From Corynebacterium sp. TAE3-ERU16 (GTDB lineage: Bacteria > Actinomycetota > Actinomycetes > Mycobacteriales > Mycobacteriaceae), in contig NZ_JAHUTN010000003.1 in NCBI RefSeq assembly GCF_019209935.1, positions 124,001 to 188,000 of the forward strand: a stretch of 64,000 nt of DNA. The letters run 5' to 3'. Positions 1 through 9,861 of the stretch are shown here, one piece after another. The notes below the pieces were generated by a model. The model was not told where the DNA came from and searched no databases. It saw only the letters and a list, made by a program, of their open reading frames with translations. Every line of letters begins with the position of its first letter. Positions within the stretch are counted from its first letter, which is position 1. The translations under genes and the position numbers were made by a program.

Positions 1-357
<357 letters not shown>

Positions 358-479
358 TCATTCCCCGTGTGCAGCGGCGGGTGTGCCGGATGGGGCGGTT
401 GCGCGCGGAACCCCGTGGACTGTGGAGGTACCGCATGGGGGCATACGGAGGGGATCGACGTCCGGGCACCCCGTCGGGG

Positions 480-1004
480 TCAGCGTCCGCTGGCGGGGGC
501 CATGGTCCTGGGGCCACGGCAGAGGGCGATCTCACCGGACTGGATCATCTCACGGATGCCGAACGGGGCGAGGACGTCGAGAAGCGCCTCGAGCTTGCCC
601 GGGGTTCCGGTCGCCTCGATGACCACGGCGTCGGGAGAGACGTCGATGACCCGCGCCCGGAAGATGTTCGCGGCGTCGACGATCTGCGGCCGGTTGCCGG
701 CATCCGCGGATACCTTGACCATCATCAGCGCCCGGGCGACCGTGCTCTCCTCCGGGAGACGGACGACCTTGAGCACGGGGATGAGCTTGTTGAGCTGTTT
801 GGTGATCTGCTCAATCGTGTGCTCATCGCCCAGTTCCCCGTCGATGACGATGGTGATGCGGTTGATGCCGTCGACGTCGGTGATCGCGGAGACGATGGAT
901 GCGATCGGGTAGCCACGACGGGTGAACAGTCCCGCGATCCGCGAGACGATTCCGTCGACGTCCTCGACGAGGACTGACAGGATGTAGCGGTTCTTCGGGA
1001 ACAT
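480..1004 (-). CDS. ilvN: Acetolactate synthase small (regulatory) subunit
   Basis: Regulatory subunit of acetohydroxyacid synthase. It binds valine and stimulates the catalytic subunit IlvB. The 174-residue protein opens with an ACT domain: residues about 6-75 contain ILSVLVEDVDGIVSRIAGLF and a following ITIVIDG strand. A second half of the usual IlvN/IlvH type follows, ending in EMIQSGEIALCRG. The start ATG (1004-1002) overlaps the ilvB stop by one base (TGATG), so the two subunits are translationally coupled and should be made in fixed proportion. Length and sequence are normal for the family. Confidence 0.95.
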   Translation of the reverse strand: MFPKNRYILSVLVEDVDGIVSRIAGLFTRRGYPIASIVSAITDVDGINRITIVIDGELGDEHTIEQITKQLNKLIPVLKVVRLPEESTVARALMMVKVSADAGNRPQIVDAANIFRARVIDVSPDAVVIEATGTPGKLEALLDVLAPFGIREMIQSGEIALCRGPRTMAPASGR

Positions 1005-2890
1005 CAGTTCTTCTCCTCGGTGTGCTTGGCGGCGTCGTTCGCGTTGTCCTCGATGGCCTTCTCGACGTCAGCCAGGGCAGTCGCCGCCGAGCCCTCGTCA
1101 AACAGCGGACGCAGATCCTTGGCGTACTGGATGTCGGAGTTGGAGTGGCCGGCGGCGACCATGGGCCAGACCTGTGCATCCTCACCGACGATGAAGTCGA
1201 TGACGACGGGACGGTCGTTGATCTCTCGGGCTCGCCGGATGGCCGGGATCACGTCCTCCTCACGGGTGACACGGATCGCCTCGCAGCCGAGGGCCTCGGC
1301 GAGTTTGACGAAGTCGGGCACGTACTCGCCCTGCTTCCGCAGTCGGGTGTTGGAGTAGCGCCCCCCGTAGAACAGGGTCTGCCACTGACGGACCATACCC
1401 AGGTTCCCATTGTTGATCAGCGCGACCTTGATGGGGAAGCCCTCGACGGCGCAGGTGACGAGCTCCTGGTTGGTCATCTGGAAACAGCCGTCGCCGTCGA
1501 TCGCCCAGACCTCCTTGTCCGGCATACCGGCCTTCGCACCCATCGCAGCGGGTACGGCGTAACCCATCGTCCCGAGACCACCCGAATTGAGCCAGGTACG
1601 GGGGTTCTCGTAGTCGATGAACTGGGCCGACCACATCTGGTGCTGACCGACGCCCGCACAGTAGATGGCGTCCGGCCCGACCTCCCTGGACAGTGTGTTG
1701 ATGACGTACTGGGGGGAGATCGTGCCGTCATCGTTGCCCGTCCAGCCACGCGGGAACCTGTCACGGAGCCCGTTCAGGTAGGAGACCCAACGGTCGATTG
1801 CCGGAGGATCCAGTTCAAGCTTGCGGTACATGGTCAGCAGAGCGTCCAGGACTTCCCGGGCGTCCCCGACGATCGGGACGTCGGCGTGGCGGATCTTCGA
1901 GATCTCGGCCGGGTCGATGTCGGCGTGTATCACCTTGGCGTCCGGGGCGAAGCTGTCGAGGTCACCGGTCACCCGGTCATCGAAGCGCGCACCGATGGTG
2001 ATGAGCAGATCGGAGCGTTGCATGGTGGCAACCGCCGAGACGCTGCCGTGCATCCCCGGCATACCCATGTGCTGCGGGTGACTGTCAGGGAATGAACCCA
2101 GCCCCATGAGTGTGGTGACGACCGGTATTCCGGTGTATTCGGCGAAGGCGAGCAATTCAGCGTGCGCATCGGCCTTGATGACACCACCACCGATGTAGAG
2201 GCAGGGGCGCTCGGAGGCTGCGATCATCCGGACCGCCTCCTCGATGCGGCGGTGGTGCGGGGTGGTGACGGGCTTGTATCCGGCGAGCGACATCTCGGGC
2301 GGCCAGACGAAGTCGCACATGGCGTTCTGGACGTCCTTCGGGACGTCGATGAGAACGGGCCCCGGCCGACCGGTGGAGGCGAGATGGAAGGCCGCGGCCA
2401 CGGCGGCGGGGATCCGGTTCGGGTCCGTGACCATGTAGTTGTGCTTGGTCACCGGCATCGTGATGCCGCGGATATCGGCCTCCTGGAAGGCGTCGGTGCC
2501 CAGCAGGGTGTGGCCGACCTGACCGGTGATGGCGACGACCGGGACCGAATCGAGGTGTGCGTCGGCGAGAGGCGTGACGAGGTTCGTCGCCCCGGGGCCG
2601 GAGGTGGCGATGCACACACCGACTTCACCGGACGCCTGGGCGTATCCCTCCGCGGCGTGCCCGGCGCCCTGCTCGTGCCGGACGAGGACATGCCGGACCT
2701 TCTCCGAGGAGTAGAGCGGATCGTACAGCGGCAGGATCGCACCGCCCGGAATTCCGAATACGACATTCACCCCGAGTTCCTCGAGTGAGCGGACGATCGC
2801 CTGCGCTCCGGTCATACGCTCGGGGGCGGACGGTTCTGCGTCCTTCGCCAGCATGGCGGGACTGGGATGATGACGAGCTGCCACGTTCAC
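1004..2890 (-). CDS. ilvB: Acetolactate synthase large (catalytic) subunit
   Basis: Thiamine-diphosphate enzyme that condenses pyruvate with pyruvate or 2-oxobutyrate in the first common step of branched-chain amino acid synthesis. The frame is open up to a TTG at 3010, but I place the start at the GTG at 2890-2888. An AAAGGAG ribosome site lies nine bases upstream, and the product then begins with the [12 protein letters not shown] stretch expected of corynebacterial IlvB, giving 628 residues. The N-terminal pyrimidine-binding domain has [15 protein letters not shown] near residue 50, and the C-terminal TPP motif runs [12 protein letters not shown] to [11 protein letters not shown]. The gene is first in an ilvB-ilvN-ilvC series and is preceded by an attenuator-type leader at 2891-3125. 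Confidence 0.95.
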   Translation of the reverse strand: MNVAARHHPSPAMLAKDAEPSAPERMTGAQAIVRSLEELGVNVVFGIPGGAILPLYDPLYSSEKVRHVLVRHEQGAGHAAEGYAQASGEVGVCIATSGPGATNLVTPLADAHLDSVPVVAITGQVGHTLLGTDAFQEADIRGITMPVTKHNYMVTDPNRIPAAVAAAFHLASTGRPGPVLIDVPKDVQNAMCDFVWPPEMSLAGYKPVTTPHHRRIEEAVRMIAASERPCLYIGGGVIKADAHAELLAFAEYTGIPVVTTLMGLGSFPDSHPQHMGMPGMHGSVSAVATMQRSDLLITIGARFDDRVTGDLDSFAPDAKVIHADIDPAEISKIRHADVPIVGDAREVLDALLTMYRKLELDPPAIDRWVSYLNGLRDRFPRGWTGNDDGTISPQYVINTLSREVGPDAIYCAGVGQHQMWSAQFIDYENPRTWLNSGGLGTMGYAVPAAMGAKAGMPDKEVWAIDGDGCFQMTNQELVTCAVEGFPIKVALINNGNLGMVRQWQTLFYGGRYSNTRLRKQGEYVPDFVKLAEALGCEAIRVTREEDVIPAIRRAREINDRPVVIDFIVGEDAQVWPMVAAGHSNSDIQYAKDLRPLFDEGSAATALADVEKAIEDNANDAAKHTEEKN

Positions 2891-2953
2891 GACGTCGGGC
2901 TCCTTTGGGAATGGTCTCGGTGAATTACGATCAGGCGGGTACTGGCGCCGCCC

Positions 2954-3113
2954 CCGGCACCGGGAGTGCCGGCGGTTGTTTTCGGGGACAACAGGGGCGA
3001 GAATGAACAAAACCCCCGTTCACTCACCGTCTGTGCGGTGGTGCCGAGGGCGTTTGACTTCACGACTTGTACGGCCGTTACGGCAAACGCCGGCTGCTTA
3101 CGGGTACAAGTCG
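2954..3113 (-). promoter_or_regulatory. ilvB leader RNA with competing hairpins (attenuator)
   Basis: The untranslated stretch between the leader peptide and ilvB holds several inverted repeats on the minus strand. A perfect 10-bp pair joins 3104-3113 and 3063-3072; its first arm lies inside the leader peptide over the Arg-Leu-Val codons. Nested in it is GCCGT-T-ACGGC at 3074-3084. Further down are CACCG/CGGTG at 3025-3040, followed on the RNA by a U-rich TTTTGTT, and CCGGCAC-TCCCG-GTGCCGG at 2954-2972. A ribosome on the leader would block the first hairpin, so the arrangement fits transcription attenuation. Which hairpin is the terminator is inferred, not shown. Confidence 0.7.
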
Positions 3114-3125
3114 AATGTTGGTCAT
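3078..3125 (-). CDS. ilvL: ilvB operon leader peptide (attenuation peptide), 15 residues
   Basis: A short open frame reads MTNIRLVPVSSRRLP and stops at TAA (3080-3078). It is rich in the end products of the operon: Ile at 4, Leu at 6 and 14, Val at 7 and 9. From memory the C. glutamicum ilvB leader peptide is MTIIRLVVVTARRLP, which would be 11 of 15 identical. The first arm of the large downstream hairpin (3104-3113) covers codons 5-8, so ribosome position on this frame would decide which RNA fold forms. The ATG lies only eight bases after a TAACAT -10 candidate, so translation may be leaderless. The frame is too short for routine gene finding. Confidence 0.88.
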   Translation of the reverse strand: MTNIRLVPVSSRRLP

Positions 3126-3133
3126 GTCACGAG

Positions 3134-3164
3134 ATGTTACACAGGCCCCGGTAGGTTACGGCAA
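3134..3164 (-). promoter_or_regulatory. Candidate promoter of the ilvB leader
   Basis: On the minus strand a TAACAT -10 element (3139-3134) lies 19 bases after TTGCCG (3164-3159), a possible -35. Initiation about seven bases downstream would fall at or next to the A of the leader-peptide ATG at 3125. The spacing is wider than ideal, so the -35 call is weak; the position relative to the leader peptide is the main support. Confidence 0.5.
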
Positions 3165-3357
3165 CTTACGCCACCCCATCCCATACCCCCGTCCACGTGA
3201 TGGGACGGGACCCGTTCCAGCGGAACACCGTGCCACCAGTGATTCGGGGCACAAACCCCGATCCTTCCGGTCGACGCCACTCCATGGCCCAGGGGTGAGA
3301 AATCACCCACCACTCCGACGCTGAAGCCACCCCGTCAACCGCGTTACCCTGTTCCCC

Positions 3358-4941
3358 ATGCCGTCCTTCCCCCTCTCCTACATCCTGTCCAGTTGGTGGC
3401 AGTGGATCATCGACCCCGGTATCGAACTCGCCATCCTCGTCGTCCTCGCGTTCCTCGTGCCCAGGGTCGGGCGTCTCACGATCCGGCTCATAACCCGTCG
3501 ACTCGATCCGGCGGAACAGGAGTCGAAGCAGCGTCTGGCCATAGTCGGCACAGCCGTCTACCTCGTCCAGCTGATCACCTACTTCTTCCTCTCGATCGCC
3601 GCGCTCAAACAACTCGGCGTCCCGCTGGCCGGCGCCGCCATTCCCGCGACCGTGATCTCCGCGGCGGTCGGCCTCGGCGCCCAGTCGATCATCGCCGATT
3701 TCCTGGCCGGGTTCTTCATCATCTCCGAGAAACAGTTCGGTGTCGGCGACTGGGTGAGGTTCCAGGGCCCCGGGATCGACGTCGAGGGTGACGTCATCCA
3801 GATCACGATGCGGGCCACGCGTGTACGCACCCTCGCCGGCGAAACGGTGAACATCCCGAACTCCACCGCCCGGGTCTGCATCAACCACTCCAACTACTGG
3901 GCCAGGGCCGTCGTCGTCATGCCCATCCCCCTGCTCGGCTCCGACTCGATCGACGACGCCGTCAAACGGTCCACGGACGCGACGCTCCGCGCACTCGAGC
4001 AGCCGGGTATCGCCAGGGACGTCACCGGTGAACTCGACGTCCACCCCGCTGTGGGGGTCGAGGAGCCGAACACGGTCGGCATGCCCTGGATGGTGAACAT
4101 GCGCTTCATCGTGCAGGTCAATCCCGCACGCCAGTGGGCCGTCGAACGCGCGATCAGAACGAAGATCATCGAGGAGTTCTGGAAGGAGTACGGTTCCGCG
4201 ACAACCATCTCCGGAGCCGTCCGCAACACCCTCGACGCCGACGCACCCCTGCTCGAACGGGCACTGACCCGCTCCCCGCTCATCGACGTCGACTACGCTC
4301 CCGAACCTGCGGCGCAGACCGACACCGGAGACATCACGGACAGCGGTGAGGGCCACACCGCGGTGAAGGGCTCCGGTTCCACCCGGGCAGCCGCAGGCGG
4401 GGGAGCCCCCGGGGCAAGCGAGCACCGGGCCGAGCGCGCCGAATCCGAGAGTGCCCGGTCCCGCTCCGATGTCTCCACCAGTGATCCGTCCGACACCGGT
4501 TCCCCGGCGGATCCGGACGGTGAGGAACACCCCGTACTGTCCCCGTCGGCCATCGACTCGACCGGCTGGCGGAAGCTCGTCTCATTCGGGGGACGGGTGC
4601 GGCCCTCCACGACGGGACTCTGTGTCGCCCTCGTGGCCCTGCTCTTCTTCAAGGGCTTCACCCTGGATCCGACGGATGTCGCCGCCGAGGCCGAGGACAT
4701 TCTCCCCGCCCCGACAACGAAGGTCACCTCATCCGACGAGACAACACCACCATCGTCTCTGACCGGTGTGGTTCCCTCCCCCAATAGCCGGCCGACCCCG
4801 GGATCCCCCACAACAGCATTCCGCCCGACCGGGGAATCGGGTGCGACCCCCACGACCTCGACGGCTTCCCCGACCTCCGGCGCGGCCGGTCCCACGGGCC
4901 GAACGGGCGACGGCGGCACCCGGACGACGGTCAACCGCTGA
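3358..4941 (+). CDS. mscCG: MscS-family mechanosensitive channel with C-terminal extension (MscCG type)
   Basis: Inner-membrane tension-gated channel of the type that releases glutamate and other solutes from Corynebacterium. The 527-residue protein has N-terminal membrane segments at about 18-36, 62-84 and 88-112, and the pore-lining MscS signature VGLGAQSIIADFLAGFF near residue 105. A cytoplasmic beta/alpha domain follows to about 300. Beyond it comes a long acidic, Ser/Pro-rich segment, one extra membrane helix near residues 418-435 (TGLCVALVALLFFKGF) and a Pro/Thr-rich tail. That extra helix distinguishes MscCG from ordinary MscS. The start is the ATG at 3358. Its place between ilvB and ilvD matches corynebacterial gene order. 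Confidence 0.9.
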   Translation: MPSFPLSYILSSWWQWIIDPGIELAILVVLAFLVPRVGRLTIRLITRRLDPAEQESKQRLAIVGTAVYLVQLITYFFLSIAALKQLGVPLAGAAIPATVISAAVGLGAQSIIADFLAGFFIISEKQFGVGDWVRFQGPGIDVEGDVIQITMRATRVRTLAGETVNIPNSTARVCINHSNYWARAVVVMPIPLLGSDSIDDAVKRSTDATLRALEQPGIARDVTGELDVHPAVGVEEPNTVGMPWMVNMRFIVQVNPARQWAVERAIRTKIIEEFWKEYGSATTISGAVRNTLDADAPLLERALTRSPLIDVDYAPEPAAQTDTGDITDSGEGHTAVKGSGSTRAAAGGGAPGASEHRAERAESESARSRSDVSTSDPSDTGSPADPDGEEHPVLSPSAIDSTGWRKLVSFGGRVRPSTTGLCVALVALLFFKGFTLDPTDVAAEAEDILPAPTTKVTSSDETTPPSSLTGVVPSPNSRPTPGSPTTAFRPTGESGATPTTSTASPTSGAAGPTGRTGDGGTRTTVNR

Positions 4942-4986
4942 CCCCGAGGTGACTGCGGTACCGGCCATTCAATAGAATCGGCAGGT

Positions 4987-5700
4987 ATGTCCTCCACGAG
5001 CCCCGACGCTGATCCCGACACCGGCGACAACACCGACGGAGCCACCGGCACGACCCCGGTCACCGCCACCGTGTTCCGGCCCGACCGGACACACCTCCTG
5101 GGTGCCGGCCTGATGCTGCTGACCAGCCTGCTCACGGTGGGAGCCGCACCGAAGTTCCTGTTCTGGATTCTGCTGCTCCCCTTCTTCTACGCCTACTGGG
5201 CCCTGAGATCACGCACCACCGTCGATGCACGCGGCATCACCGCCACCCATGCGTTCTCGGCGGAGCAGAGCGTCAGCTGGGAGGACTTCGCCGGAATACG
5301 TTTCGGGACAGGCAGCTCCCACGCCCGTTCTCACGACGGGCGGGAATTCACCCTCCCCGGAGTATCCTTCAACACGGTGCCTGACCTGTCGGCCGCCTCG
5401 GGCGGCAGGATCCCCGACGTCATCGCCGCAGGCCGTAACGCCGCGGACGACAAAGTCGTGGTGATGCGACGGGACGGCCACCAGATCGTCAAGACCCGGG
5501 AGGAGGCAACCCGGGAGATCCTCGCAGCACAGGAGGAGCTCGAGCAGGCGAAGAAGGAACGTGCCGCAGCGAGACGACACAGCGGCATGGAACCCGGCGG
5601 CTGGTACCGGACAGACGCCGGGGGCAATCCCATCATCGGGGAGCAGGGCGAAACCCACCCCGGTGACGCCGACGGAGACAACCGCTCCGGCGACTCCTGA
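4987..5700 (+). CDS. PH-domain-containing membrane protein
   Basis: A 237-residue protein with two closely spaced hydrophobic segments at about 36-55 and 58-71, then a short PH-like beta domain around residues 75-165, starting [14 protein letters not shown] with [10 protein letters not shown] charged, probably coiled-coil stretch ([20 protein letters not shown]) and a polar tail follow. This is the pattern of bacterial membrane-anchored PH-domain proteins. Function is not known; anchoring or sensing at the membrane is a family-level guess. It follows the channel gene by 45 bases and precedes ilvD by 80, the usual corynebacterial arrangement. Confidence 0.75.
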   Translation: MSSTSPDADPDTGDNTDGATGTTPVTATVFRPDRTHLLGAGLMLLTSLLTVGAAPKFLFWILLLPFFYAYWALRSRTTVDARGITATHAFSAEQSVSWEDFAGIRFGTGSSHARSHDGREFTLPGVSFNTVPDLSAASGGRIPDVIAAGRNAADDKVVVMRRDGHQIVKTREEATREILAAQEELEQAKKERAAARRHSGMEPGGWYRTDAGGNPIIGEQGETHPGDADGDNRSGDS

Positions 5701-5780
5701 ATCAAGAATCAAATCGAACAGCCACCATTTTCCTTTCCACGGACACCCTGACCCGCCCTGACAAGCAGAAGACAGCCCCC

Positions 5781-7622
5781 ATGATCCCCTTACGCTCAAG
5801 AGTCACCACAGTCGGTCGCAACGCCTCCGGTGCCCGCGCCCTCTGGCGCGCCACCGGAATGAAGGACAACGACTTCGGTAAACCCATCGTCGCCATAGCG
5901 AACTCCTACACGCAGTTCGTCCCGGGCCACGTACACCTGAAGAACGTCGGCGACATCGTCGCCGAGGCCATCACGGCCGCGGGCGGTGTCCCGAAGGAGT
6001 TCAACACCATCGCCGTGGATGACGGTATCGCCATGGGTCACGGCGGCATGCTCTACTCCCTGCCCAGTCGCGAGATCATCGCGGATGCGGTGGAGTACAT
6101 GGTCAACGCGCACACCGCTGATGCACTGGTGTGCATCTCCAACTGCGACAAGATCACCCCGGGCATGCTCAACACGGCCCTCCGACTGAACATCCCCACC
6201 GTCTTCGTCTCCGGTGGACCGATGGAGGCGGGCAAGGCGGTCGTCGTCGACGGCATTGCACACGCTCCGACGGACCTCGTGACGGCCATCTCCGCGTCCG
6301 CGAACGAGGGCGTCGATGCGCCGGGGCTCTCCCGGATCGAGGCATCCGCCTGCCCGACCTGTGGTTCCTGCTCCGGTATGTTCACCGCGAACTCCATGAA
6401 TTGCCTGACCGAGGCACTCGGTCTCTCCCTGCCCGGTAACGGTTCGACACTCGCCACGCACAAGGCCCGCCGGCAGCTGTTCACCCGAGCCGGTGAAACA
6501 ATCGTCGAACTGTGCCGTCGCTACTACGGGGAGGAGGACACCTCCGTCCTGCCCAGGTCCATCGCGACCAGGCACGCCTTCAACAACGCGATGTCGCTGG
6601 ACATGGCCATGGGTGGCTCGACGAACACCGTGCTGCACATTCTGGCCGCGGCACAGGAGGGCGAGGTCGACTTCGACCTCGCCGACATCGACGATCTCTC
6701 CCGCAGAGTCGGTTGCCTGTCGAAGGTGTCCCCGAACTCCAACTACCACATGGAGGACGTCCACCGCGCCGGCGGCATCCCCGCCATACTCGGGGAACTC
6801 CACCGTGGTGGACTGCTCCACGACGACGTCCATTCGGTGCACTCACCGGATCTGCAGTCCTGGCTGGATGCCTGGGACATCCGGGGCGGGAAGGCCACGG
6901 ACGAGGCGATCGAGCTGTTCCACGCCGCCCCGGGCGGTGTGCGGACGACCGAACCATTCTCCACGGAGAACCGCTGGGATTCCCTCGACACCGACGCGGT
7001 CAACGGCTGCATCCACGACGTCGAACACGCCCACACGGTCGACGGTGGCCTCGCGGTCCTGCGGGGCAACCTCGCACCCGACGGCGCGATCATCAAGGCC
7101 GCCGGCATCGATGAGGAGCTGTGGCACTTCTCCGGACCCGCCCGGGTCGTGGAATCCCAGGAGGAGGCGGTCTCCGTCATTCTCAAGAGGGAGATCCAGC
7201 CCGGTGAGGTTCTCATCGTCCGTTACGAGGGCCCCTCGGGCGGACCGGGTATGCAGGAGATGCTGCACCCGACGGCCTTCCTGAAGGGTTCGGGTCTGGG
7301 CAAGAAATGTGCGCTGATCACCGACGGTCGATTCTCCGGAGGCTCCTCGGGCATCTCGGTCGGTCACGTCTCCCCCGAGGCTGCCCACGGCGGACTCATC
7401 GGTCTGATCCGGGACGGCGACACCGTCACCATCGACATCCATCAGCGTCTGCTCTCCCTGGATGTCGATGACGCCGAGATCGAGCGTCGTCGCGAGGAGA
7501 TGAACGCCTCCGAGAGGCCGTGGCAGCCCGTCAACCGCCAGCGCACGGTGAGCAAGGCCCTGCGTGCCTACGCGAAGATGGCCACCTCCGCGGACAAGGG
7601 CGCGGTCCGTCAGGTCGACTGA
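5781..7622 (+). CDS. ilvD: Dihydroxy-acid dehydratase
   Basis: Iron-sulfur enzyme that dehydrates dihydroxyacids to 2-oxoacids, the third common step of valine and isoleucine synthesis. The 613-residue protein has the full family length. Cluster cysteines are visible in [10 protein letters not shown] (about residue 121) and [19 protein letters not shown] (about 192-210). The C-terminal half carries GGPGMQEM and [11 protein letters not shown], the substrate- and Mg-binding signatures. The start is the ATG at 5781. It is transcribed divergently from the ilvBNC operon with two genes between them and ends before a noncoding stretch with an inverted repeat. Confidence 0.96.
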   Translation: MIPLRSRVTTVGRNASGARALWRATGMKDNDFGKPIVAIANSYTQFVPGHVHLKNVGDIVAEAITAAGGVPKEFNTIAVDDGIAMGHGGMLYSLPSREIIADAVEYMVNAHTADALVCISNCDKITPGMLNTALRLNIPTVFVSGGPMEAGKAVVVDGIAHAPTDLVTAISASANEGVDAPGLSRIEASACPTCGSCSGMFTANSMNCLTEALGLSLPGNGSTLATHKARRQLFTRAGETIVELCRRYYGEEDTSVLPRSIATRHAFNNAMSLDMAMGGSTNTVLHILAAAQEGEVDFDLADIDDLSRRVGCLSKVSPNSNYHMEDVHRAGGIPAILGELHRGGLLHDDVHSVHSPDLQSWLDAWDIRGGKATDEAIELFHAAPGGVRTTEPFSTENRWDSLDTDAVNGCIHDVEHAHTVDGGLAVLRGNLAPDGAIIKAAGIDEELWHFSGPARVVESQEEAVSVILKREIQPGEVLIVRYEGPSGGPGMQEMLHPTAFLKGSGLGKKCALITDGRFSGGSSGISVGHVSPEAAHGGLIGLIRDGDTVTIDIHQRLLSLDVDDAEIERRREEMNASERPWQPVNRQRTVSKALRAYAKMATSADKGAVRQVD

Positions 7623-8013
7623 CACCGGACGGTCGGACGCGGGGAAGGTGGGCCCCGTCAGCTTCCGAGGACAACGCGGCCCGATTCCGGGTGGCTCCGG
7701 TCGGGTCGGTGGTCTGGCTCGGTGATCCCCGCAGCCACCGGCGCGCTTTCCCGACTGTTTCCCGTGGGTCCTGGGCCAGGCGTACAGGAGCCCGGTGGTG
7801 TGTTGAGACTCCGTGCCCCGACAGGATGGAGCCGCTCCACCGCAGCTGCGCGGTCTCTCGACCTCGCGGATCGGGATGTCGCTCCGGGTACGGGTTGAAC
7901 CGCTCCACGAAGGCGCAGCCCGCGCAGGAACGCGGCGGTCCCCCACCTTGTGCCGGTGAGCGACCGCCGCGGAAAACCGACTCTGTGCCGGAAGCGTTCG
8001 TCGAGATCTGTCT
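7623..8013. other. Noncoding gap between convergent ilvD and doxX-like gene
   Basis: About 390 bases with no frame that looks coding: the open frames here are Arg/Pro/Ser-rich shadows. The only clear structure is a strong inverted repeat at 7931-7971. No promoter or RNA gene was recognised. Confidence 0.5.
7931..7971. terminator. Inverted repeat between convergent genes, possible bidirectional terminator
   Basis: CGCGGCGGTC (7931-7940) and GACCGCCGCG (7962-7971) form a perfect 10-bp stem with a 21-base loop. It lies between the ends of ilvD and the doxX-like gene, where a shared terminator is expected. Neither side is followed by a clean T-run, so the terminator call is inferred from position and symmetry. 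Confidence 0.45.
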
Positions 8014-8943
8014 TCAGGCGGTGAACGGGTAGGCACCACCGGTGACCAGCCACCAGAGGCCGATCGCACAGCCGATGCCGATCAGCGCGAAGACGATGGA
8101 GCTCCACAGCGGACGACGGGCCCAACTGCGACTGAAGTCCAGGGAGACGCGGCCTGGGCCGGTGAGCTGGAGTCCGACTGCGATGACTGTCATCAGGACC
8201 GCGAAGCGGACCCCGTCACCCCACTGGAAGGGGTTGACCGGGGTGGCTGCGATGTTGATCTGGTGGAGAGCGAGGAACGCGGTGACCACGGTGGCGAGTG
8301 CCGCCGCGAGCGGGGTGACGAGGCCGAGAACCAGGAGGATGCCTGCGGCGAGCTCCACCCCGGGTACCGCGATGGCTAGGGCGCCCGCGAACTCGTAGCC
8401 CGAGAACTGCTCCTCGAGCGCCGCGATTCCGCCGCCGGCACCGAGCCGGAAGAACACGGACACCGAATGGAGGATCAGAGCTGCACCGAAGAAGAGTCGG
8501 ATGAGGAAGAGCCCGAAGTCCATCGTGCCGCGCTTCGCTTCCGGTTCATCCTCTTCAATCAGATCCCCGGTGTAGCCCGCGTCGACGGGAACTGACTGGG
8601 TCGGGATCTGCTGCACCGGTGCCGGGGTGCCGGTCATCACCGGCATCGTGGTCGTGGGCTGTTCCGTGGCGAAGTCAGCGTCAGCGTAACCCTGTTCCGG
8701 CTGCGCGGAACCCGGTTCCCGGACGTGTTCGGGGGACGGGGACGGGAACACCGCGGTCGCGGAGTCCTCCGCTCCGGCACCGATGGACTGTGGGGCGGCA
8801 CGACCGGCTCGGTCGTAAACGGAGTCACGGGTATTCTCGGGTGAGGACCCCGGAGGGGCGTAGGTGGGGATGTCGTTGTCGTCGAAGTCGCCGGGTACCG
8901 CCCGGTCGGGACGGGGGTCATTGTTGTCGCTCATACCTTGCAC
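8014..8943 (-). CDS. DoxX-family membrane protein with long disordered N-terminus
   Basis: A 309-residue protein. About the first 145 residues are polar and low in complexity, rich in Asp, Pro, Glu and Thr. The remainder is a four-helix DoxX-type membrane domain starting at FGLFLIRLFFGAALILHSVSVFF and containing GVELAAGILLVLGLVTPLAA. The DoxX family covers small membrane proteins linked to redox stress or quinone use, but no activity can be assigned here. The GTG at 8943 has a TGAGG site ten bases upstream and is preferred; an ATG three codons later would give MSDNNDPRP. It is convergent with ilvD. Confidence 0.8.
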   Translation of the reverse strand: MQGMSDNNDPRPDRAVPGDFDDNDIPTYAPPGSSPENTRDSVYDRAGRAAPQSIGAGAEDSATAVFPSPSPEHVREPGSAQPEQGYADADFATEQPTTTMPVMTGTPAPVQQIPTQSVPVDAGYTGDLIEEDEPEAKRGTMDFGLFLIRLFFGAALILHSVSVFFRLGAGGGIAALEEQFSGYEFAGALAIAVPGVELAAGILLVLGLVTPLAAALATVVTAFLALHQINIAATPVNPFQWGDGVRFAVLMTVIAVGLQLTGPGRVSLDFSRSWARRPLWSSIVFALIGIGCAIGLWWLVTGGAYPFTA

Positions 8944-9066
8944 AGTATGTGAGCCTCAGGACTTTTGCCGGTAACCTCCTCGGGCGCGTCGGTATTTCGG
9001 GGCACTCCCACCCGGGATCGTCCTCTGCCCCGGCGACCCGGACCGTGCCCGCCCGTGCGGCCCGGG

Positions 9067-9822
9067 TCAGTGACAGGTCGACAACACGGCAGCGAGTGCG
9101 TCGTGTTCCGCGGGGGTCACCCACAGGTGGTAGCGGTGTTTGACGGCGATCTGGCGCTCCACGTACTCACACCGGAAATCCGGGTTCGGCGGTAGCCAGG
9201 TCGCGGCATCCGAGGCCCCCTTCTGCTGGTTGACCGGGCCGGAGACCGCAATGAGGTTGTCGGGATCATTCGCGAAGGCGCGTCTAACCTCAGGATCGAG
9301 ATCCTGCGCCCCCTTCATCCACGCGTCCGCCAGTGCGACGATGTGATCGACCTCGACCGTGACACCGGTGGCGGAACCGCGGACGAAATCGATCTGGGTT
9401 CCGGTGTAGTAGTCGTTCAGCAGTCCGGATTCGACGACACAGTCCCGGGTCCCCGGCCGGAACCGGACGTGTATGAGGTCACGGGCGAGGATGTCGTCGC
9501 GGGTGTCGCAGCCGTTGTGTCCGAGTTCGACCGCGACGTCGTCGCTCCACCGCTGTCCGAATGCGTCCCGTGCGTACCCCGTCAGCGGCCCACGGTCCCG
9601 CACGACGAGTTCAGCCAGCATGTCACTGTAGATCTGGGGACCCGGCCAACCGTCGGTCGTGGGAGCTCCCCCCACGTCTCCGGGCCCGTCATCACCGCCA
9701 CCCGCGCGATCCTCCATGACATCGCACAGGACGGACACCAGGACCACCGCTCCCGTGATCAGGAGGACCATGACGACGGCGACCCGGGTGAAACCGCGCC
9801 TGGGGGATCCGGTGTTGCACAC
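9067..9822 (-). CDS. Secreted or membrane-anchored HNH-type nuclease (DUF1524-like)
   Basis: A 251-residue protein with an N-terminal hydrophobic helix at about 13-33 (VAVVMVLLITGAVVLVSV), consistent with an export signal or anchor. The C-terminal half carries the nuclease pattern: EVDHIVALADAW near residue 154, then DPDNLIAVSGPVNQQKG and a final cysteine region, as in secreted corynebacterial and streptomycete HNH proteins. Cysteines near CDTRDD and DCVVES may form disulfides. The substrate is presumably extracellular DNA. The start is GTG at 9822; no close ribosome site was seen. It lies downstream of lysG in the same direction, probably as a separate unit. Confidence 0.8.
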   Translation of the reverse strand: MCNTGSPRRGFTRVAVVMVLLITGAVVLVSVLCDVMEDRAGGGDDGPGDVGGAPTTDGWPGPQIYSDMLAELVVRDRGPLTGYARDAFGQRWSDDVAVELGHNGCDTRDDILARDLIHVRFRPGTRDCVVESGLLNDYYTGTQIDFVRGSATGVTVEVDHIVALADAWMKGAQDLDPEVRRAFANDPDNLIAVSGPVNQQKGASDAATWLPPNPDFRCEYVERQIAVKHRYHLWVTPAEHDALAAVLSTCH

Positions 9823-9861
9823 AAGCCGCTACCGTAGCACCGTACGTCCTGATCCGGAAGG

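Noticed and set aside
2891..3010. Longer ilvB reading frame starting at TTG 3010
   Set aside because: The extension has no likeness to IlvB, lies in the attenuator, and the GTG at 2890 has a good ribosome site and gives the normal length.
3166..4530. 454-codon open frame antisense to the mechanosensitive channel gene
   Set aside because: Gly/Asp/Val-rich shadow of a well-supported channel gene; no family motif.
7520..8032. 170-codon plus-strand frame after ilvD
   Set aside because: It overlaps ilvD out of frame, is Arg/Pro/Ser-rich and has no motif.
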